From assembly GCF_001680005.1 (NCBI RefSeq), contig NC_033569.1:124001-188000 (forward strand): DNA of 64,000 nucleotides, in the 5' to 3' direction. Under the pieces are notes generated by a model. It was not told the DNA's origin, ran no database searches, and saw only the letters and a program-made list of their open reading frames with translations. The position numbers and the translations under genes were made by a program. The stretch is from Plasmodium coatneyi. Taxonomy: Eukaryota; Apicomplexa; Aconoidasida; Haemosporida; Plasmodiidae. Shown here in pieces: positions 1 through 12,141 of this stretch (position 1 is its first letter; every line of letters begins with the position of its first letter).

Positions 1-1722
1 CTTTCAGGGAAAAGTCAAACACACAGACAAAGGTTTTCTAAAAAGCATAAGTTCTTTTTAACCCTGTACTGGGACAAACTGCACTACATGCATAGCTGTG
101 GGGAACCCCCTTCGGCGGATTCACACCATTCGCATCGTAAGAGCAACATTTTTGCAAAGAGAAAAAACAATTTGTTAGCCATACCGGGTAGAAGTAGCCA
201 TGGTGAGGAGATGCCCCACGAGGAAAAGTCCCAATGGGGGGGAAACGCACCCGCTCCAGAAGCACCACATGCAATTGGGAAAAACAAATACAGCGTCTTA
301 CGAGACGATGTGGAGGTAACAAACAATAAAACTTCCCCTTTTCAAAACGGTGGGGAAAACCACAACCAAGTCGGGGCAACGAATCTCCGAAATAACTACC
401 GTGCGAAAGGAACGTATCAAACCGCGTCAAATGATCCAACTCAATTCTTTAATGACGGTTTACGTAGACACCGTTTGTACAAGATAAAGGCACGCCTAAA
501 TGTTCACACGAGCAGCAGTGTCCTCTGTTTTAGCCCTTTCCCCGGAGCATATCCCCAGGGTGACTCACACAAATATGTAAAAGCAGAATGGGCGGAAAAG
601 CAGCGCCGTTACACCTCTGATAGAGAGAACCAATTGAACGCATCAGGTTTAACAAACCGTGGTGAGAATGAAACCTCTCCAATTTATTACAACAGTAACT
701 TCGACAGTGATGTTAGTATGGTCAGCAGCGTTGATATGGATGGTAGCTATGGAGACTATTCCGAGTGGAGGGACCCCGATCCGGTTTCCTTGCGTGAGAT
801 TTCTGTTCCCCACCCAACAGATGAACCCCTTCATAACGCCCTCGTCACCTGTGCAGAGGACGGAAGCATCTCCTTCGTAAAGATCAAAAAAGATAAACTG
901 ACCTGCATTAAACGTTTCCAAATAACCGACCAGAAAATCGCAGCGAACAATGTGTGCGTTCACCCCGCCGGCAAACAATCCATACTCTCCCTAAGAAACA
1001 ATGCCATTTGCCTATTTAATAACGAAAGCAGCGAAATTGAAAAATGGTACCACTCCCATGAGGAAAAAATAACATCGATTAATTTTTTGCACCATTTTAG
1101 TTACTCGGACGAGCTGCCCCTAAATGGTGGCTCCCCAGGAGAGAGTCCTTTTTTTTATTCCACCAGTTTAGACAAAACGGTAAAATTCTTCCACGTAGAA
1201 AGAGGAAGTTTTTACAGTTCACTTCACCTAAATGATGCGATTACCTGCTCGTGCAAGTCAAACAAACAACCACTTGTCCTCATTGGAACGCGCTCAGGTT
1301 CAGTCATATGTTACGATGTAAGAGTCCACAACAAGGGCGTAACCCAGGCAGCACTTTATCAAAAGAATATTCTCGACGATGAAATTTCCGGCGTCAGTTT
1401 CTCCCCAGATGATCGACTAATAGCAATACAGTCCATCCGCGGGAAGACCAAACTGATAAACACAAATAAAATAAATTTTTTTCAGTGTCTTGAAAATCCA
1501 GATTTTTTAAAAAAGGAAAGTCCCACGTGTGCACCTGTTTTTTCGCCTGATGGGAACGACTTGATTTGCACCTTCCCCTATGCCCTAATTGCACACAATG
1601 TAGTGACGCATTCTTACGTCACCGTTGTTAATGACGAGCTTGGCCAGATAAACGGGGCGCAGTACCTCCCGGGTGGCAACCTGTGCACAATTCACGCGGA
1701 TGGAAACGTTGCCATTTGGTGA
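1..1722 (+). CDS. WD40-repeat protein, 5' end probably outside the window
   Basis: The frame is open from the first base to the stop at 1720-1722. The first ATG is at 88 (544 residues), but the frame is also open upstream of it with no stop, and bases 1-7 (ctttcag) look like a splice acceptor, so the start may be an upstream exon not in the window. The N-terminal third is polar and Asn/Ser-rich. From about residue 250 to the end there are degenerate beta-propeller repeats, for example LVTCAEDGSISFVKI, FYSTSLDKTVKFFHV, LIGTRSGSVICYDV and VSFSPDDRLIAIQS. The protein ends on NVAIW, with no membrane segment. Such propellers are scaffolds; the partner cannot be told from sequence. It converges on the RAD16 gene with about 240 bases between the stops. 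Confidence 0.8.
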   Translation, partial: LSGKSQTHRQRFSKKHKFFLTLYWDKLHYMHSCGEPPSADSHHSHRKSNIFAKRKNNLLAIPGRSSHGEEMPHEEKSQWGGNAPAPEAPHAIGKNKYSVLRDDVEVTNNKTSPFQNGGENHNQVGATNLRNNYRAKGTYQTASNDPTQFFNDGLRRHRLYKIKARLNVHTSSSVLCFSPFPGAYPQGDSHKYVKAEWAEKQRRYTSDRENQLNASGLTNRGENETSPIYYNSNFDSDVSMVSSVDMDGSYGDYSEWRDPDPVSLREISVPHPTDEPLHNALVTCAEDGSISFVKIKKDKLTCIKRFQITDQKIAANNVCVHPAGKQSILSLRNNAICLFNNESSEIEKWYHSHEEKITSINFLHHFSYSDELPLNGGSPGESPFFYSTSLDKTVKFFHVERGSFYSSLHLNDAITCSCKSNKQPLVLIGTRSGSVICYDVRVHNKGVTQAALYQKNILDDEISGVSFSPDDRLIAIQSIRGKTKLINTNKINFFQCLENPDFLKKESPTCAPVFSPDGNDLICTFPYALIAHNVVTHSYVTVVNDELGQINGAQYLPGGNLCTIHADGNVAIW

Positions 1723-1963
1723 AATTGGCAGAGGTGCATTGCTGCCATTTTTGTTGCGTCTTTTTCGTCCTTTCTAATGGGTAACGTAACCCCCAACCAA
1801 CCCAACCCGTTTATGAGTGGCACCCATGTGGTGACACGCATTTCTTGTTTCGTTCCATCACCGCTTTGTCATACCCTTAACCCGTTTTTGGAGAACGCCC
1901 CATTTGGCTCATTATCCATTTGTTCAAAAAAAAATACACATATATATATATATATACGTGTAA

Positions 1964-4900
1964 CTACGCGTGGAAGAGGAACGCCAAGTCTTCCTTCGTC
2001 AACTTCTGCATGGCGTTGCCCGAGTCCCCAATGGTGCAATCAAAAACGAGCTGCTTCTTATTCTGCAGTTGTACAATTTTCTCCTCAACGGTGTTCTCTA
2101 TGATGAAGCGTGTGGCATACACGGTCTTCGTTTGGCCAATTCGGTGGGCCCTCTGAATGGCCTGCAACTCCGCAGCGGGGTTCCACCACGGATCAACAAT
2201 AAATATTCTGTTGGCCACTTGCAAATTTAATCCCTCACCACCGGCCTTCAAACTGATAAGCAAAACACGCAAATGCTTATCCTCGTTAAAATTGTAAAGG
2301 ATATTATTCCTAGACACCATAGACATATACCCCAGCAGCTTCGAACATATGATGTTGTGCTTTTTCAAATGGTACTCTATCAAATCAAGCATAGAACAAT
2401 ACTGTGAAAATATCAAACATTTATCATCCGTCGTAGTAATGACGTTTTGCACCTCCTCAAAGACTGCTTCTATTTTAGTACTTGACCGATACTCCTGCGT
2501 ATTTATTCGGTTAATGAAACTTTTATTAATGTAGGTAGTTTCCTCTTTGCAGACAATTATTTCTTCATCGTCATTTTCTTCCACTTGGTTAAGCAGGTTA
2601 AAATCGACGGTTAGGGGAACATAACACACTGGACAACCGAGGGGTAAATCCTGCACAGATGTTTCCTCTTTACTTAACAGACTAACGAATTGTTTCTTCT
2701 CTTTATCCTTAAATTTGACCACCGAAATGGATTTGGCTTTTTTATCTAATTTCTTTGCAGCTGCTTCGTTGGCGCTACTACTGACGGATGGCTCTTCATT
2801 GAATACGATTTCGTTTCTGTCGTAGAGAAGTTCTTCGTTTTGGTCTGACTCGTCCCCCACATGGAACGTTTTCGCTTTCGTTACTACTGTGCCGACCCTA
2901 TGACAATCCACATCGTCATCACCACAAACGTTATCATCACCACGAACGTTATCATGACCTTTATGTGTCACCTGAAAACTCTCAACGTACTGCTTCAGAC
3001 AGGCCTTGTGAAAATTGTGATTGCACTTGCTACTGATGTTGATCTTCTTGGGGACGTTTTCCAAACAGATGCCACACACGTAGTCGTTCGAAATGGCAGG
3101 AATAATGGACGAATTCTTTTTTATGAATTTTCCTGACGGGTCACTAAGGAAAGAATTCCCAAACAGAATCAGGTAAGGATGATCGGCAGCTTGTCTTAAC
3201 CTGCTCAGCAAGTCGAAAATATGTGCATAGTTGTGCAAAACGGTGTTGGACTTCACGTAAGTATCAAACTGGGTTGACGTCTGTTTGTAGAGGGATTCAT
3301 AAAAATCCTTCTCCTCATTTGATAATTTATCCTTCCTTATGGTAATTTGTAGTGGCTTCAATTTGATGTCATTTTTTCGTTCTCCTTTCGTTCTTCTTAG
3401 CAATATCTTGTCCAACACTTCACTCTTCAAATAGGACATACTGCTGACGCCCTCCCCGTTGTAACCAAACAGCTGTATAGGTCTCAGAATCCTTTTGTTG
3501 AAATAATTGAAGTGGTTAATCCTGGAATGCTCACAGAGGAAGCAAAACTTATTGTCCTTCATTTCGTAGTTCAGTAACATACATTTACAATCCTTCTTCG
3601 AACAGAAATAATATGCATACGGGTAAAACTCAAGAAACCTGATCAGGCTATATAACTCTCCTATTCGGTTTTGTAACGGAGTTCCGGTCAAACACCACCG
3701 ATAACCCGAACACTTTAAATTAAAAATCGACTGCGTTGTTGATGTGTTCCTATTTTTTATTCTATGCGCTTCGTCTAGAATAATTCTATTCCAGTGTATA
3801 TGATGCAGAGCACTCTCATCAAATATACTCCCTTCGGCACTTTTCTGATTTTTTTTTTTCCTCTTCGCCCTTTCAACAATGATCGAACCGTACGATGCAG
3901 CCGATTCGTATGAATTGCTTGTGTCCCCTTCCGCATTGTCCTCCCATGAGGAGAAGGAGGATGACGCTTCTGCCTCACTCCCAAGGTCATCTATCCTAAA
4001 CGATTCATCACTGTCACTTGGACTGGCACTTCCGTCCATTACACTACTATTGCTCTTCCTTCTCCGTTTCAATTTCACCTTGGCGGTTGAGCTGTTTCTC
4101 CTCTTAGCAGTGGACTTCACCTCCCTGCCCTTCTTCAACGTGCAGGAACTCCCTCCCGTTGTCTTCCTTCTCACATGATTACTTTTCGCCCTGGTCCGGC
4201 GTACTCTGCCACTTTTGCTTCGCTTCACCGTTTCGTTCTCCTCCCCAAGGTTATCCTCCTCATCAGGGGGATCATCCGCATGAGAGGCAGTTCCACCACC
4301 ATCACCACTATTACCACCATTACGACCATTACCACCATTGTTGTCACCACGCGCCACCCCCAACCCTGCAATGCTCGACGCGGTGCTGCTCATACTGCTG
4401 AGCGTCCCCTTCTCTCTGCCCTCCGATTTGGAAATCACTTCACTTTGCACTTCCCCCTTTGTTAACATCAGTTCCTGCCTTATATACCTAGCAGAAACTA
4501 AAACCCTGTTGATCAGCTCAATCTTCGTTCCAAAAATATGTTTCCCCATCGTAATCAGAAGAACCTTCAGTTCCCCCATGTTTAGCCTCTTCAATTCTTC
4601 CTCCTCTATGACCGTATCACTTAAATAAATTTCCTTCAGCACATCCTTACAACGGCTATTCATATCTACGGTGTACAAGTCATTTTGCAATATATCCCTA
4701 ATGACTTCATTCCACTTTATGTTCCTTTTATTTCTTCCCTTTCCTTTGTGTGTGCTGCTGACCCTCTTGTCAATTACTTCCTTTTCAAATCCTAAGTTGC
4801 ACAGGTCTATTACTCTGCTGGACGTTTTCCTCGTCAGGGGGGAATACACCGGCTTGTTCGACACGGAGCTGCTTTCACTTTCTTCTGGTTCCTCCCCCGA

Positions 4901-6774
4901 GCTGACAATAATGGCATCGCTTCCGGTGCGGCCGCTTCTTCCACTGATGTGATTTTCCTCCTTTTTGGGGTTACCCCTTTTCTTCTTCCCCTTTCCCGAA
5001 TGGGCCTCTTCACCCCCTTTACTATCCGTCTTACTTTCATTCATTATTTGCAGGAGAACATTTCTCGGCGTCGGCACAAAATTATCATCAAACTTTTTCA
5101 TAGCCACTAGTGCAGTGTCCTTATTTTTTTTTTTTCTCTTTTTTAACTTTTCCGTTCTGACAGCATCTGGTCCACAAAAGTACTTCTTATGAAGCACCAG
5201 CGTGTTGGGCAGATATAACCTACCGCAATACTCACACGAAACTTTGTGCTTGTTTATTATTTTTCTAAAGTGCACCTCTACCATTGCATATGACGTAATA
5301 ATTATGTCATACTTTTTCAGTTCCTCGAATGATACTTTTTTTACGCTTCCATGATATACGTACACTTTTAGGATATCTCCTTCGATGAATTTTTCTATTT
5401 CAGATTTCCACTGCATTACCGCTGCAATGGGCGCAATGATCAGTGTCTGTCCTTGGTTTTCATCCTTTTTAGTGTTCGCAGGGTTTTCCTCCTTTTCACT
5501 CTTGGTGTTACCCTTGTGAGGCTGTTCCTGCTTGGCAGTTCCCCTCTTTCGGGGTGCCCCTTTCTTGGATTTTCCCCCGTTAGGGTTTTCCTTCTTAACA
5601 TTTGGTGCATCCTCGAAACTTCCTGCCCCGCTGCTAATAACCACCACGCTGTTGTCCGACTCCTCCTTCACTTTGACTTGTCCACCCGATGCACACTCCA
5701 TTTTTGCCGCCTCACTAACACCTTCATCGCAGCATGGATATGATTCCCCCTTTAATTTATTAATTTTCTGGCACAATATTAGCGTAATGGCCTGTATGGT
5801 TTTCCCCATGCCCATTTCATCTGCTAGGATGCCCCCCTTAACGCTGGACTGTTCCTGGTTAATCATCCAAGACACTCCCTCCTTCTGATATTCCAACAAA
5901 TCAAATTTAAGCTCCTTTGGAATTTTTAATTTATTCTCAATAACTCGACTTTCTTGCTTAATCAAACTGCTTTCACTGAATGCTTCTTTCTCCAGATTTA
6001 TCAGCGCCTCAAAACTGTTCCTCCCTTTTATTCCATTCTTCACTTCAAACGGCTTGGCCGTTTCCTTTAACTTTTCCTTTTCTTCCTCATCCAGTTCGTC
6101 AAATCCTCCAAAAAAAAATTCCCAATTTATGTTTTCATATATGAACTGTTCATGCAAATTGTAGTTCCCCTCACACACAGTATGTTCCGACTTGCTTAGG
6201 TACGCCTTCAAGTGAGGTTCATTTTCTTGAGTGTACAAAATGGCGTAGAGGATTTTTTTGCTGCAGTCCAGATGAACCCAGCAACTTATAAAACCGTAGT
6301 TCCCCCTAGGGTCCTTCGTCGGGTATCCAATTCGTAAGTTGTTCTTTTCGATCGCAAATCCGCACACTCGACAGCGGCTCGCTTCTACAAAAAGGAAAAA
6401 AAAAAAAAAAAACACACAATAAATAAACAAATTGATAAATAAATTGATAAGCAAATTGATGAACAAATTGATGAACAAACAAACATTCACATAAAACAAT
6501 TTCCGTGCAGGGGTGTGACTGGATACATGTCTGCTTCCATTTTCGCGCCGTGCCCCCCTCCCAACTAGACACGCTAATTTGCCCTACTCGACTTGGTCCG
6601 GTTTATTAACAATTTAGGGGTCAGCTTCAGGGACTCCTTTTTCAGCTTCAACCTCTTGATGTAATTCGTACCAACCCAGTTCTTTAGCTCCTTCACGAAT
6701 ATGCAGTTCGTTTCAATTATTTCTTTGAAAAATCGTTCCTTCTTGGAAAATATTTTATCCAGGTTATCACCCAT
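1964..6774 (-). CDS. RAD16: RAD16-type SNF2/RING DNA repair ATPase with PARP-type zinc finger
   Basis: Two exons: 6774-6588 and 6384-1964, 1,535 residues. The continuous frame of exon 2 begins at 6499 with a Phe/Ile/Asn-rich stretch that is translated intron. A GTAGGG donor after 6588 and a TTGTAG acceptor before 6384 join in phase and complete a PARP-type zinc finger at about residues 67-105 (CRVC, IEKNNLRIG, HLDC). The SNF2 P-loop (ADEMGMGKT) lies near residue 245 and the DEAH box (ILDEAHRIKN) near 930. A Cys-rich knuckle typical of RAD16 follows (KKDCKC...CFLCEH). A RING finger (CGICLEN...CPVC) lies at about 1165-1320 and the helicase C domain (QRAHRIGQ) at about 1380-1520. Roughly 690 low-complexity residues separate motifs I and II. 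Yeast Rad16 acts in global-genome nucleotide excision repair with Rad7; the same role here is inferred. Confidence 0.9.
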
Positions 6775-8385
6775 TGTGGCAGATTGCACTGTTTATGTGT
6801 ATGCGTTCCTGTCTAGTTTGAGATTACCCTAATGAGGTGCTCAAACCGCAGAGACCATGATGAGGCGTGTTTAAAAATTCGTCTCGTGTCTGACGTAGCA
6901 GCAAAGCGGTACGGCCACTAGCTAAGTGGAAGGCATACCAAACGGACAAATCGCGTAGGAAAAAAGGAACTAAAACAAAATTGACAGAAAAACGCGGCTA
7001 GTGGGAATAGCTATGATACACCCGCTTCTTTTTCCCTTTCAATTGCTTAACAAGTAAGAGTTACACAAATTGGAAAATGCTTAGATGTTCCCTTATGTAC
7101 CCTACGCCACATGAGCATTTTGCCATTGTGGCCGAATTAATCTGCAAATATGTGAAGAAGTGGCGTTCTTAAAAGTGTTGGGAACGCATTTGCCCATTGC
7201 CCATTTGCAAAGCGAACAAGTCGAATTGGCGCCGGGACTTTTATCCACACATGAGCGGCTCCTTCCAAAAGTTACAGAATATGTTGTCAACTACCTGCTC
7301 GTTTGTGCCATTCTGAGCCTTTACACATTTGCGACGCTTTAAAATGGTTTTTCTTTCTTTATTTTTTCTCTTTTTTAAGATGATCCTTGTTGTGTAAGGT
7401 CAGGTTCGAATACCTCAACCCCCGTATTGCGCAATAAGAATGCGCCTGTTCTGTGGGTGTGTTCTTCCCTGCGGAATTGTCAAACGGGTGGAGCATATAC
7501 GTATCACGTAAGCTTCCCCCTTCCTTGGCATCTGGGCACACCACGTATACTAAGATAAGGCATTTAAAAAAACAAAAATTCAGATTAAAAATAATCGAAA
7601 AGAAGCAAATTTAATTTGACGCAATCGCAACTGTGACGAGATAACTAAATACATGTTATGCTTGTCATCATTAAAAAAGGTATGACATAACACTGGAAAT
7701 CAAATTGCCTGAGGCTGCCATGTATAGAAAAATTTGTATGTGCGGAGACTACGCGGGAGAATTTTAAGAAACAAAACAGGATGTCACTTAACGACAACTC
7801 CTTTTCTCTCACATTTGTGTAAACGTGGACTTCCTAAATGTTTAGCGGAAAAGGCATTTCACAGTCAGCAGTTCGTGCTTACCCCTTACTGCTTTCTCTT
7901 GACCCTTTCAGGCGCCTCGGGGGGAAAAGTAGCCATGTGCATATGTCATATATAAAATAGCTACGCGAGGATTTTTTTTTTTTTTTTTTTTTTTTTGCCC
8001 ATTTTTCCATCCACTTTTTGTACATTATGCTAACTGGGCCAACTGCGCTTATTGCGTGTGCTGCTTTTTTTTCTCCCCCCTTGGCTGCTTCAATGTGTAA
8101 TAGTAAAATATTCTTACTTACACTAATACAGAGTGGTCTCTACCCCCCAATAGGCCATAGGTCTTATTTCCCTGCTCGCCCCCCCGTTGGATGATTTATT
8201 TGGCCACATTGGGACATAATTTTACCCCTCAGGAGGAGGGTTTAAAATGTATTTTTCCGTGGAAAAAAAAAATGATTTCCTCTCAAACGCATGGATGTGT
8301 AAATATATACACACATGGTTGTTCAACGTATCAGGTTGAGCTCTCATGGGGTACAAATTTCCTGGGGACTATTGTCCACCCTGTC
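6775..8385. other. Intergenic region between RAD16 and TFIIA small subunit
   Basis: About 1.6 kb with no convincing gene on either strand. It holds the putative promoter and 5' UTR of RAD16 (right of 6774) and the 3' flank of the TFIIA gene, with a long poly(dT) run at about 7973-7996. Short open frames here lack family resemblance and splice support. Confidence 0.6.
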
Positions 8386-9047
8386 CTAAAGTGCATCCTC
8401 CACACAGAGCACCTTTATCAATCCGTCATAATAAAGAAAAGTATCATCCGCGTCAGTTTCTCCCTCCTCGTTATGTACAATCTGGCTGTATAATTTTCCA
8501 AAATTTTTTATAATTTTCACGTTATTATTGTCTATGCTGTACTTTAGGAATTCCTCTCTTTTGTCGTAAAAGTTTTTAAAAACTTTTAAATTTAATGGTT
8601 GATAATTTTTATTTTCCTTCGAGCTATTCTTTCCCTTCTTATTTTTGATAATTTTAAAAAGCGATTTTTTTAAAAAAAAAGTCCACACGTCATTCCTGCA
8701 GTAGTAGCTCTTCATCTGGCCACTGATATGGACATCTGACAGTTGGGACGAATTCTCCAAAATTTCTTTCCTTACATTCTGTGAAGTGTAATGGAGGAAG
8801 GGGGGGGGGTGCGTTTTCCTCACACATACGCACACCTTCACGTGTATACATGCACATATTCACAGGCACACACACTTTTACAACCAGTATTGCTTCCCCC
8901 AAAACCTACCGCGCAGGCCTCCTTATAGATCTTAAGTCCGATCTCCTTTTCTACGTAAAACTCATCAATCATCTGCTTAAGCGCTTCCTTCAGAGACTCC
9001 AACAAAATGGAATGGGCAAACTTTTCGTCGAATGTACCCTCGTCCAT
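8386..9047 (-). CDS. TFIIA-gamma: Transcription initiation factor IIA small (gamma) subunit
   Basis: Two exons: 9047-8910 (46 codons, donor GTAGGT) and 8778-8386 (acceptor TTCACAG), joined in phase 0 to give 176 residues. Exon 1 carries the helical part (ILLESLKEALKQMIDEF), which aligns with the N-terminal four-helix-bundle segment of TFIIA gamma. Exon 2 begins the beta-barrel part with VHISGQMKSYYCRNDVWTF, matching the conserved G-x-L-x-x-Y-x-x-C-D-N-V-W-T-F region. The protein is longer than the roughly 110-residue human subunit because of a Lys/Asn-rich insertion of about 70 residues before the final strand (DGLIKVLC). TFIIA stabilises TBP on promoters together with its alpha/beta subunit. 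It is divergently placed from eIF2B beta. The identification rests on two matching blocks in the right order and spacing. Confidence 0.8.
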
Positions 9048-10710
9048 TTTAATTTGTCTAGCGATTGAAAAAAATGGCTTGTTTTTTTACCTGACTGTTC
9101 ATAATTTTTTTTTTTTTTTTTTTTTTTAAATCATTTGCAAGAGTAACTTTCTACTGCATTCTTTTAAAAAATCCTTTCGGCATGTTGTTCAACCTTCCTT
9201 TGAAATAATTTTCCTTCTTTTTTCATTTGCCGTTTGACGTATTTTGGACTGCCAATAAATGGGGCGCAACAATTATTTGGCAGTTCTATAGGAGTTACAC
9301 ACAAATAGGCAGGAAGAGAAGACAGCAGGGTTCCTCAAATGGGCATACACGAAGTAATTGCAAATGGGGCCACAAATTTGGTGTGCGCGTAAAAATATGC
9401 CTATTTTTGTGCCGAACTAGGAATTGGCCAGATGGGGGCAAAAAATGTTTCTCCCTGCTTTGCATACAATAAAGGGCAATTCGAATGAGCAGGCGCACAA
9501 ACGGTTGGCCGCGTAGACCCTGGCCCCTTTCTCAAAATCGTAGTCACTCGCCCCACGCATATGCGAGAAAGCCGTGTTGCCCTAAATCATTGAACCTTTG
9601 TGTACGGCCACCTGTTTGGGTGAATGTACACGTGGAGAGGGTAGCAACATGGAATAAAATATGGCAACTTGATGCGAAATGAACGGAACAAAACGAACTA
9701 AGTATAACAAACCACGCAAAACTAACCACACAAAATGAACCAAAAAAAAAAAATCACTCCCCTAAACGCAACTGTCACACAAAATGATGCAAACGTCCCA
9801 TTAACGATGCGCAAAAGAGAAATTGCAACATGCCTCAAGCTTCGGTCCCGTCCTTGTAATTTTTTTTTTTTTTTTAAAAAACCCATGGGAACATCATTTC
9901 CCCTCCTGCACCTTTCCAGTCTCACATTTAAAGTTCGAGCTTCCGTAGCCACATAAAAAAAAAATATATATATATTCATTTGTTGACTTCCCTTTTTTCT
10001 GGGTCTCCTCCGTGCTTTATGGTTACTTTGGTAACCCATCTCAGCGTGAGCATTTTTTTAACCTTTCTTTTTTTGTTTACGCGGGTAAATGCATTTACGC
10101 CGCCATTCCCAGGGACAATCTTTTTTTATCCGACCCAAAAGGAGAAAAATAGATTTGTATTCTATAAAACGCCAGCACTGTGCTGATGTAAATACTACTC
10201 CACCGTTGTTGCAGGTGTAGAGAGCCACATGTTAAGTGAGGTCCATTTTGATTTTTCTAATTTTGTTGATTTTTTTTTTATATGTTCTACGCCCTCCCAA
10301 GATAGGGGAAAACACTATTTTTTTCCGTTTCTTTCTGTTTCGTTCCCTTCCTGTCCCGATTAACCCACGTGAGTGTACCCAAGCCGTTCGAACAGATAGA
10401 CTCTCTGGCTTACTACACATATATTGCTCGTGTTGCGAAGCTGACCCGAAATAGGTGCACATACGCATAGGTGGTCCTAGCCCCTACACAGCGAATGAGT
10501 TGAATTTGTGGCCATTCGAATAAGCACACGAAGATAAAATGCAAATTGGAACTTGAAATGAAAAGCTTCCCGTTTAACTCTAAGCCGAACGACGAATAGC
10601 TGGAGCGTCGTCAGACAAGAAAACTCTATACAGCGATCACCTGTTAAAGTACACACATGACGACGCACCGACTGGTGTAATTTCCCATTGTACACTGTTG
10701 CGAATGACCC
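9048..10710. promoter_or_regulatory. Divergent intergenic region, presumed bidirectional promoter
   Basis: About 1.66 kb between the starts of TFIIA gamma (-) and eIF2B beta (+). It contains homopolymer dA:dT tracts at about 9104-9126 and 9860-9875 and a short AT repeat near 9962-9975. No gene is evident. Poly(dA:dT) tracts are common nucleosome-depleted elements upstream of Plasmodium genes; a promoter role is inferred from position only. Confidence 0.45.
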
Positions 10711-12141
10711 ATGGAGCTGGGAACCCCAAGTGTGCTGCCTGGATATGCCCAGAGCAATAGTGCCAACGGGAGTGAAAACGCAAAAACGATAATTTCTGAC
10801 GTAAGTGTAAACCATAGCACGGAACGGAAAAACCACACAGTTGCACATAATGGCCAAAAGGAAGGAGCCACCCATGATGGTGGAGGGAACGGGCCGAGCC
10901 AAACACACAGCAACACAGAACGGGACAAAGAAGACAAGATAAAATTTGAAAAAAAAAAAAAAAGAAGCGATAAGCTAAAAAAAGAGAGAGAAAAAGAAAT
11001 CGTAGTGGCATACTGGTTAAAAGGAATTGTGAAAATTTTAAACGCAGGATTAAAAAATGGAGACATCAAAGGAAGCAATTTTATAGGAAAAAAAATAGCG
11101 GAGGTGTTGAAAAAAGTGGTTGAAATATCTCACTGGAATAATGTATACGATTTGATTGAAATTATCAAATATTTGGGAAGAGAAATAATCAGAAATAATA
11201 AAATGTATTTCATCATTCCAAACATTATCAGAAGAGTGTTAACAATTATTCGTACGGAGCATTTTAAACAGCTATACCTGTACAACAACAACTATGTTGA
11301 CAATTTGAACAAAAATAACAATTTTCTTGTCGACAAAAATACAAACAAATGCATCAACAGTAAGTACGTTTACGAAAGAGAAATAAAAAATTTCGAGCCA
11401 TCATTTTCATTTTATTTCGAAAACAATAGCAAAAAAAATACTTATCACATTCCTGCGACGAACACCTTGAGACATTCAATAATTGAAGGGATTACTGAAC
11501 TTATTGCAGACATTGATACGTCTTGGGGGGAGACAGAACAAAGAACTTCGTACGATTTATTTATGGAAAATGATGTCATTTTAACGATGGGTTACTCAGT
11601 TGGGGTTGAAAAGTTTTTAAAAAATGTAAATAAAAAAAAAGATGGAATTTCAGTTATTGTTGTGGGGGGAGATATTAACCGAAATGGATTTCGAATGGCA
11701 CAGTTACTAAGTGAAGATGGAGTGGACACTACGTACATTTCCGACTCAGCCGTTTTTGCGGTTATACCAAAAGTGACCAAAGTTGTTCTTGGTTCAGTGG
11801 CAGTTTCCTCCTCCGGGGGAGTAATCACCAAAATTGGGGGTTATAATATAGCTTGTTCAGCTCAGTTTAATTCGAAGCCTGTAACTATCGTGCTTCCTTT
11901 ATTTAAATTAATTAATGACCCCTTTTATGACCCAATCAGACAAAATGAACTTCAGCCAGGTCCATCCATGATTTACAACGAAACCGATAATTTGTTTGTA
12001 CGCATACCCAAGTATGATTACATTCCTGAACATTTGATAACTCTGTACATCACGGAAATTGGCCCTGTCGACTCCTTCCAGTTGTACAATATTACTAAGC
12101 GGACGTACCACCCGGATGATTTGGACCTCAGTTTCGACTGA
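10711..12141 (+). CDS. EIF2B2: Translation initiation factor eIF2B subunit beta
   Basis: Single exon of 476 residues from an ATG at 10711. The first about 95 residues are a low-complexity extension rich in Asn, Gly and Lys. The rest is an eIF2B alpha/beta/delta-type fold: a helical N-terminal domain (LKGIVKILNAGLKNGD..., about 100-200) and a Rossmann-like C-terminal domain from about 270 with SVIVVGGDINRNG, AQLLSEDGVDTTYISDSAV, KVVLGSVAVSSSGGVITKIG and a C-terminal DYIPEHLITLYITEIGP. The two TEIGP/YITEIG-type and SDSA signatures favour the beta subunit. The complex is the GDP-GTP exchange factor for eIF2 and the target of inhibition by phosphorylated eIF2 alpha; beta is in the regulatory subcomplex. 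It stands alone, upstream of a convergent AP-3 sigma gene. Confidence 0.9.
   Translation: MELGTPSVLPGYAQSNSANGSENAKTIISDVSVNHSTERKNHTVAHNGQKEGATHDGGGNGPSQTHSNTERDKEDKIKFEKKKKRSDKLKKEREKEIVVAYWLKGIVKILNAGLKNGDIKGSNFIGKKIAEVLKKVVEISHWNNVYDLIEIIKYLGREIIRNNKMYFIIPNIIRRVLTIIRTEHFKQLYLYNNNYVDNLNKNNNFLVDKNTNKCINSKYVYEREIKNFEPSFSFYFENNSKKNTYHIPATNTLRHSIIEGITELIADIDTSWGETEQRTSYDLFMENDVILTMGYSVGVEKFLKNVNKKKDGISVIVVGGDINRNGFRMAQLLSEDGVDTTYISDSAVFAVIPKVTKVVLGSVAVSSSGGVITKIGGYNIACSAQFNSKPVTIVLPLFKLINDPFYDPIRQNELQPGPSMIYNETDNLFVRIPKYDYIPEHLITLYITEIGPVDSFQLYNITKRTYHPDDLDLSFD

Noticed and set aside
6385..6499. Phe/Ile/Asn-rich hydrophobic start of the RAD16 open frame, looking like a signal or membrane segment
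   Set aside because: It is translated intron. A pyrimidine tract and TAG acceptor end at 6385, and splicing to an upstream exon restores a zinc finger.
7395..7425. tRNA-like GGTTCGAATAC element
   Set aside because: The flanks do not form a T-stem and no acceptor or anticodon arm could be built around it. Similar TTCGAA words at 10388 and 18116 also fail.
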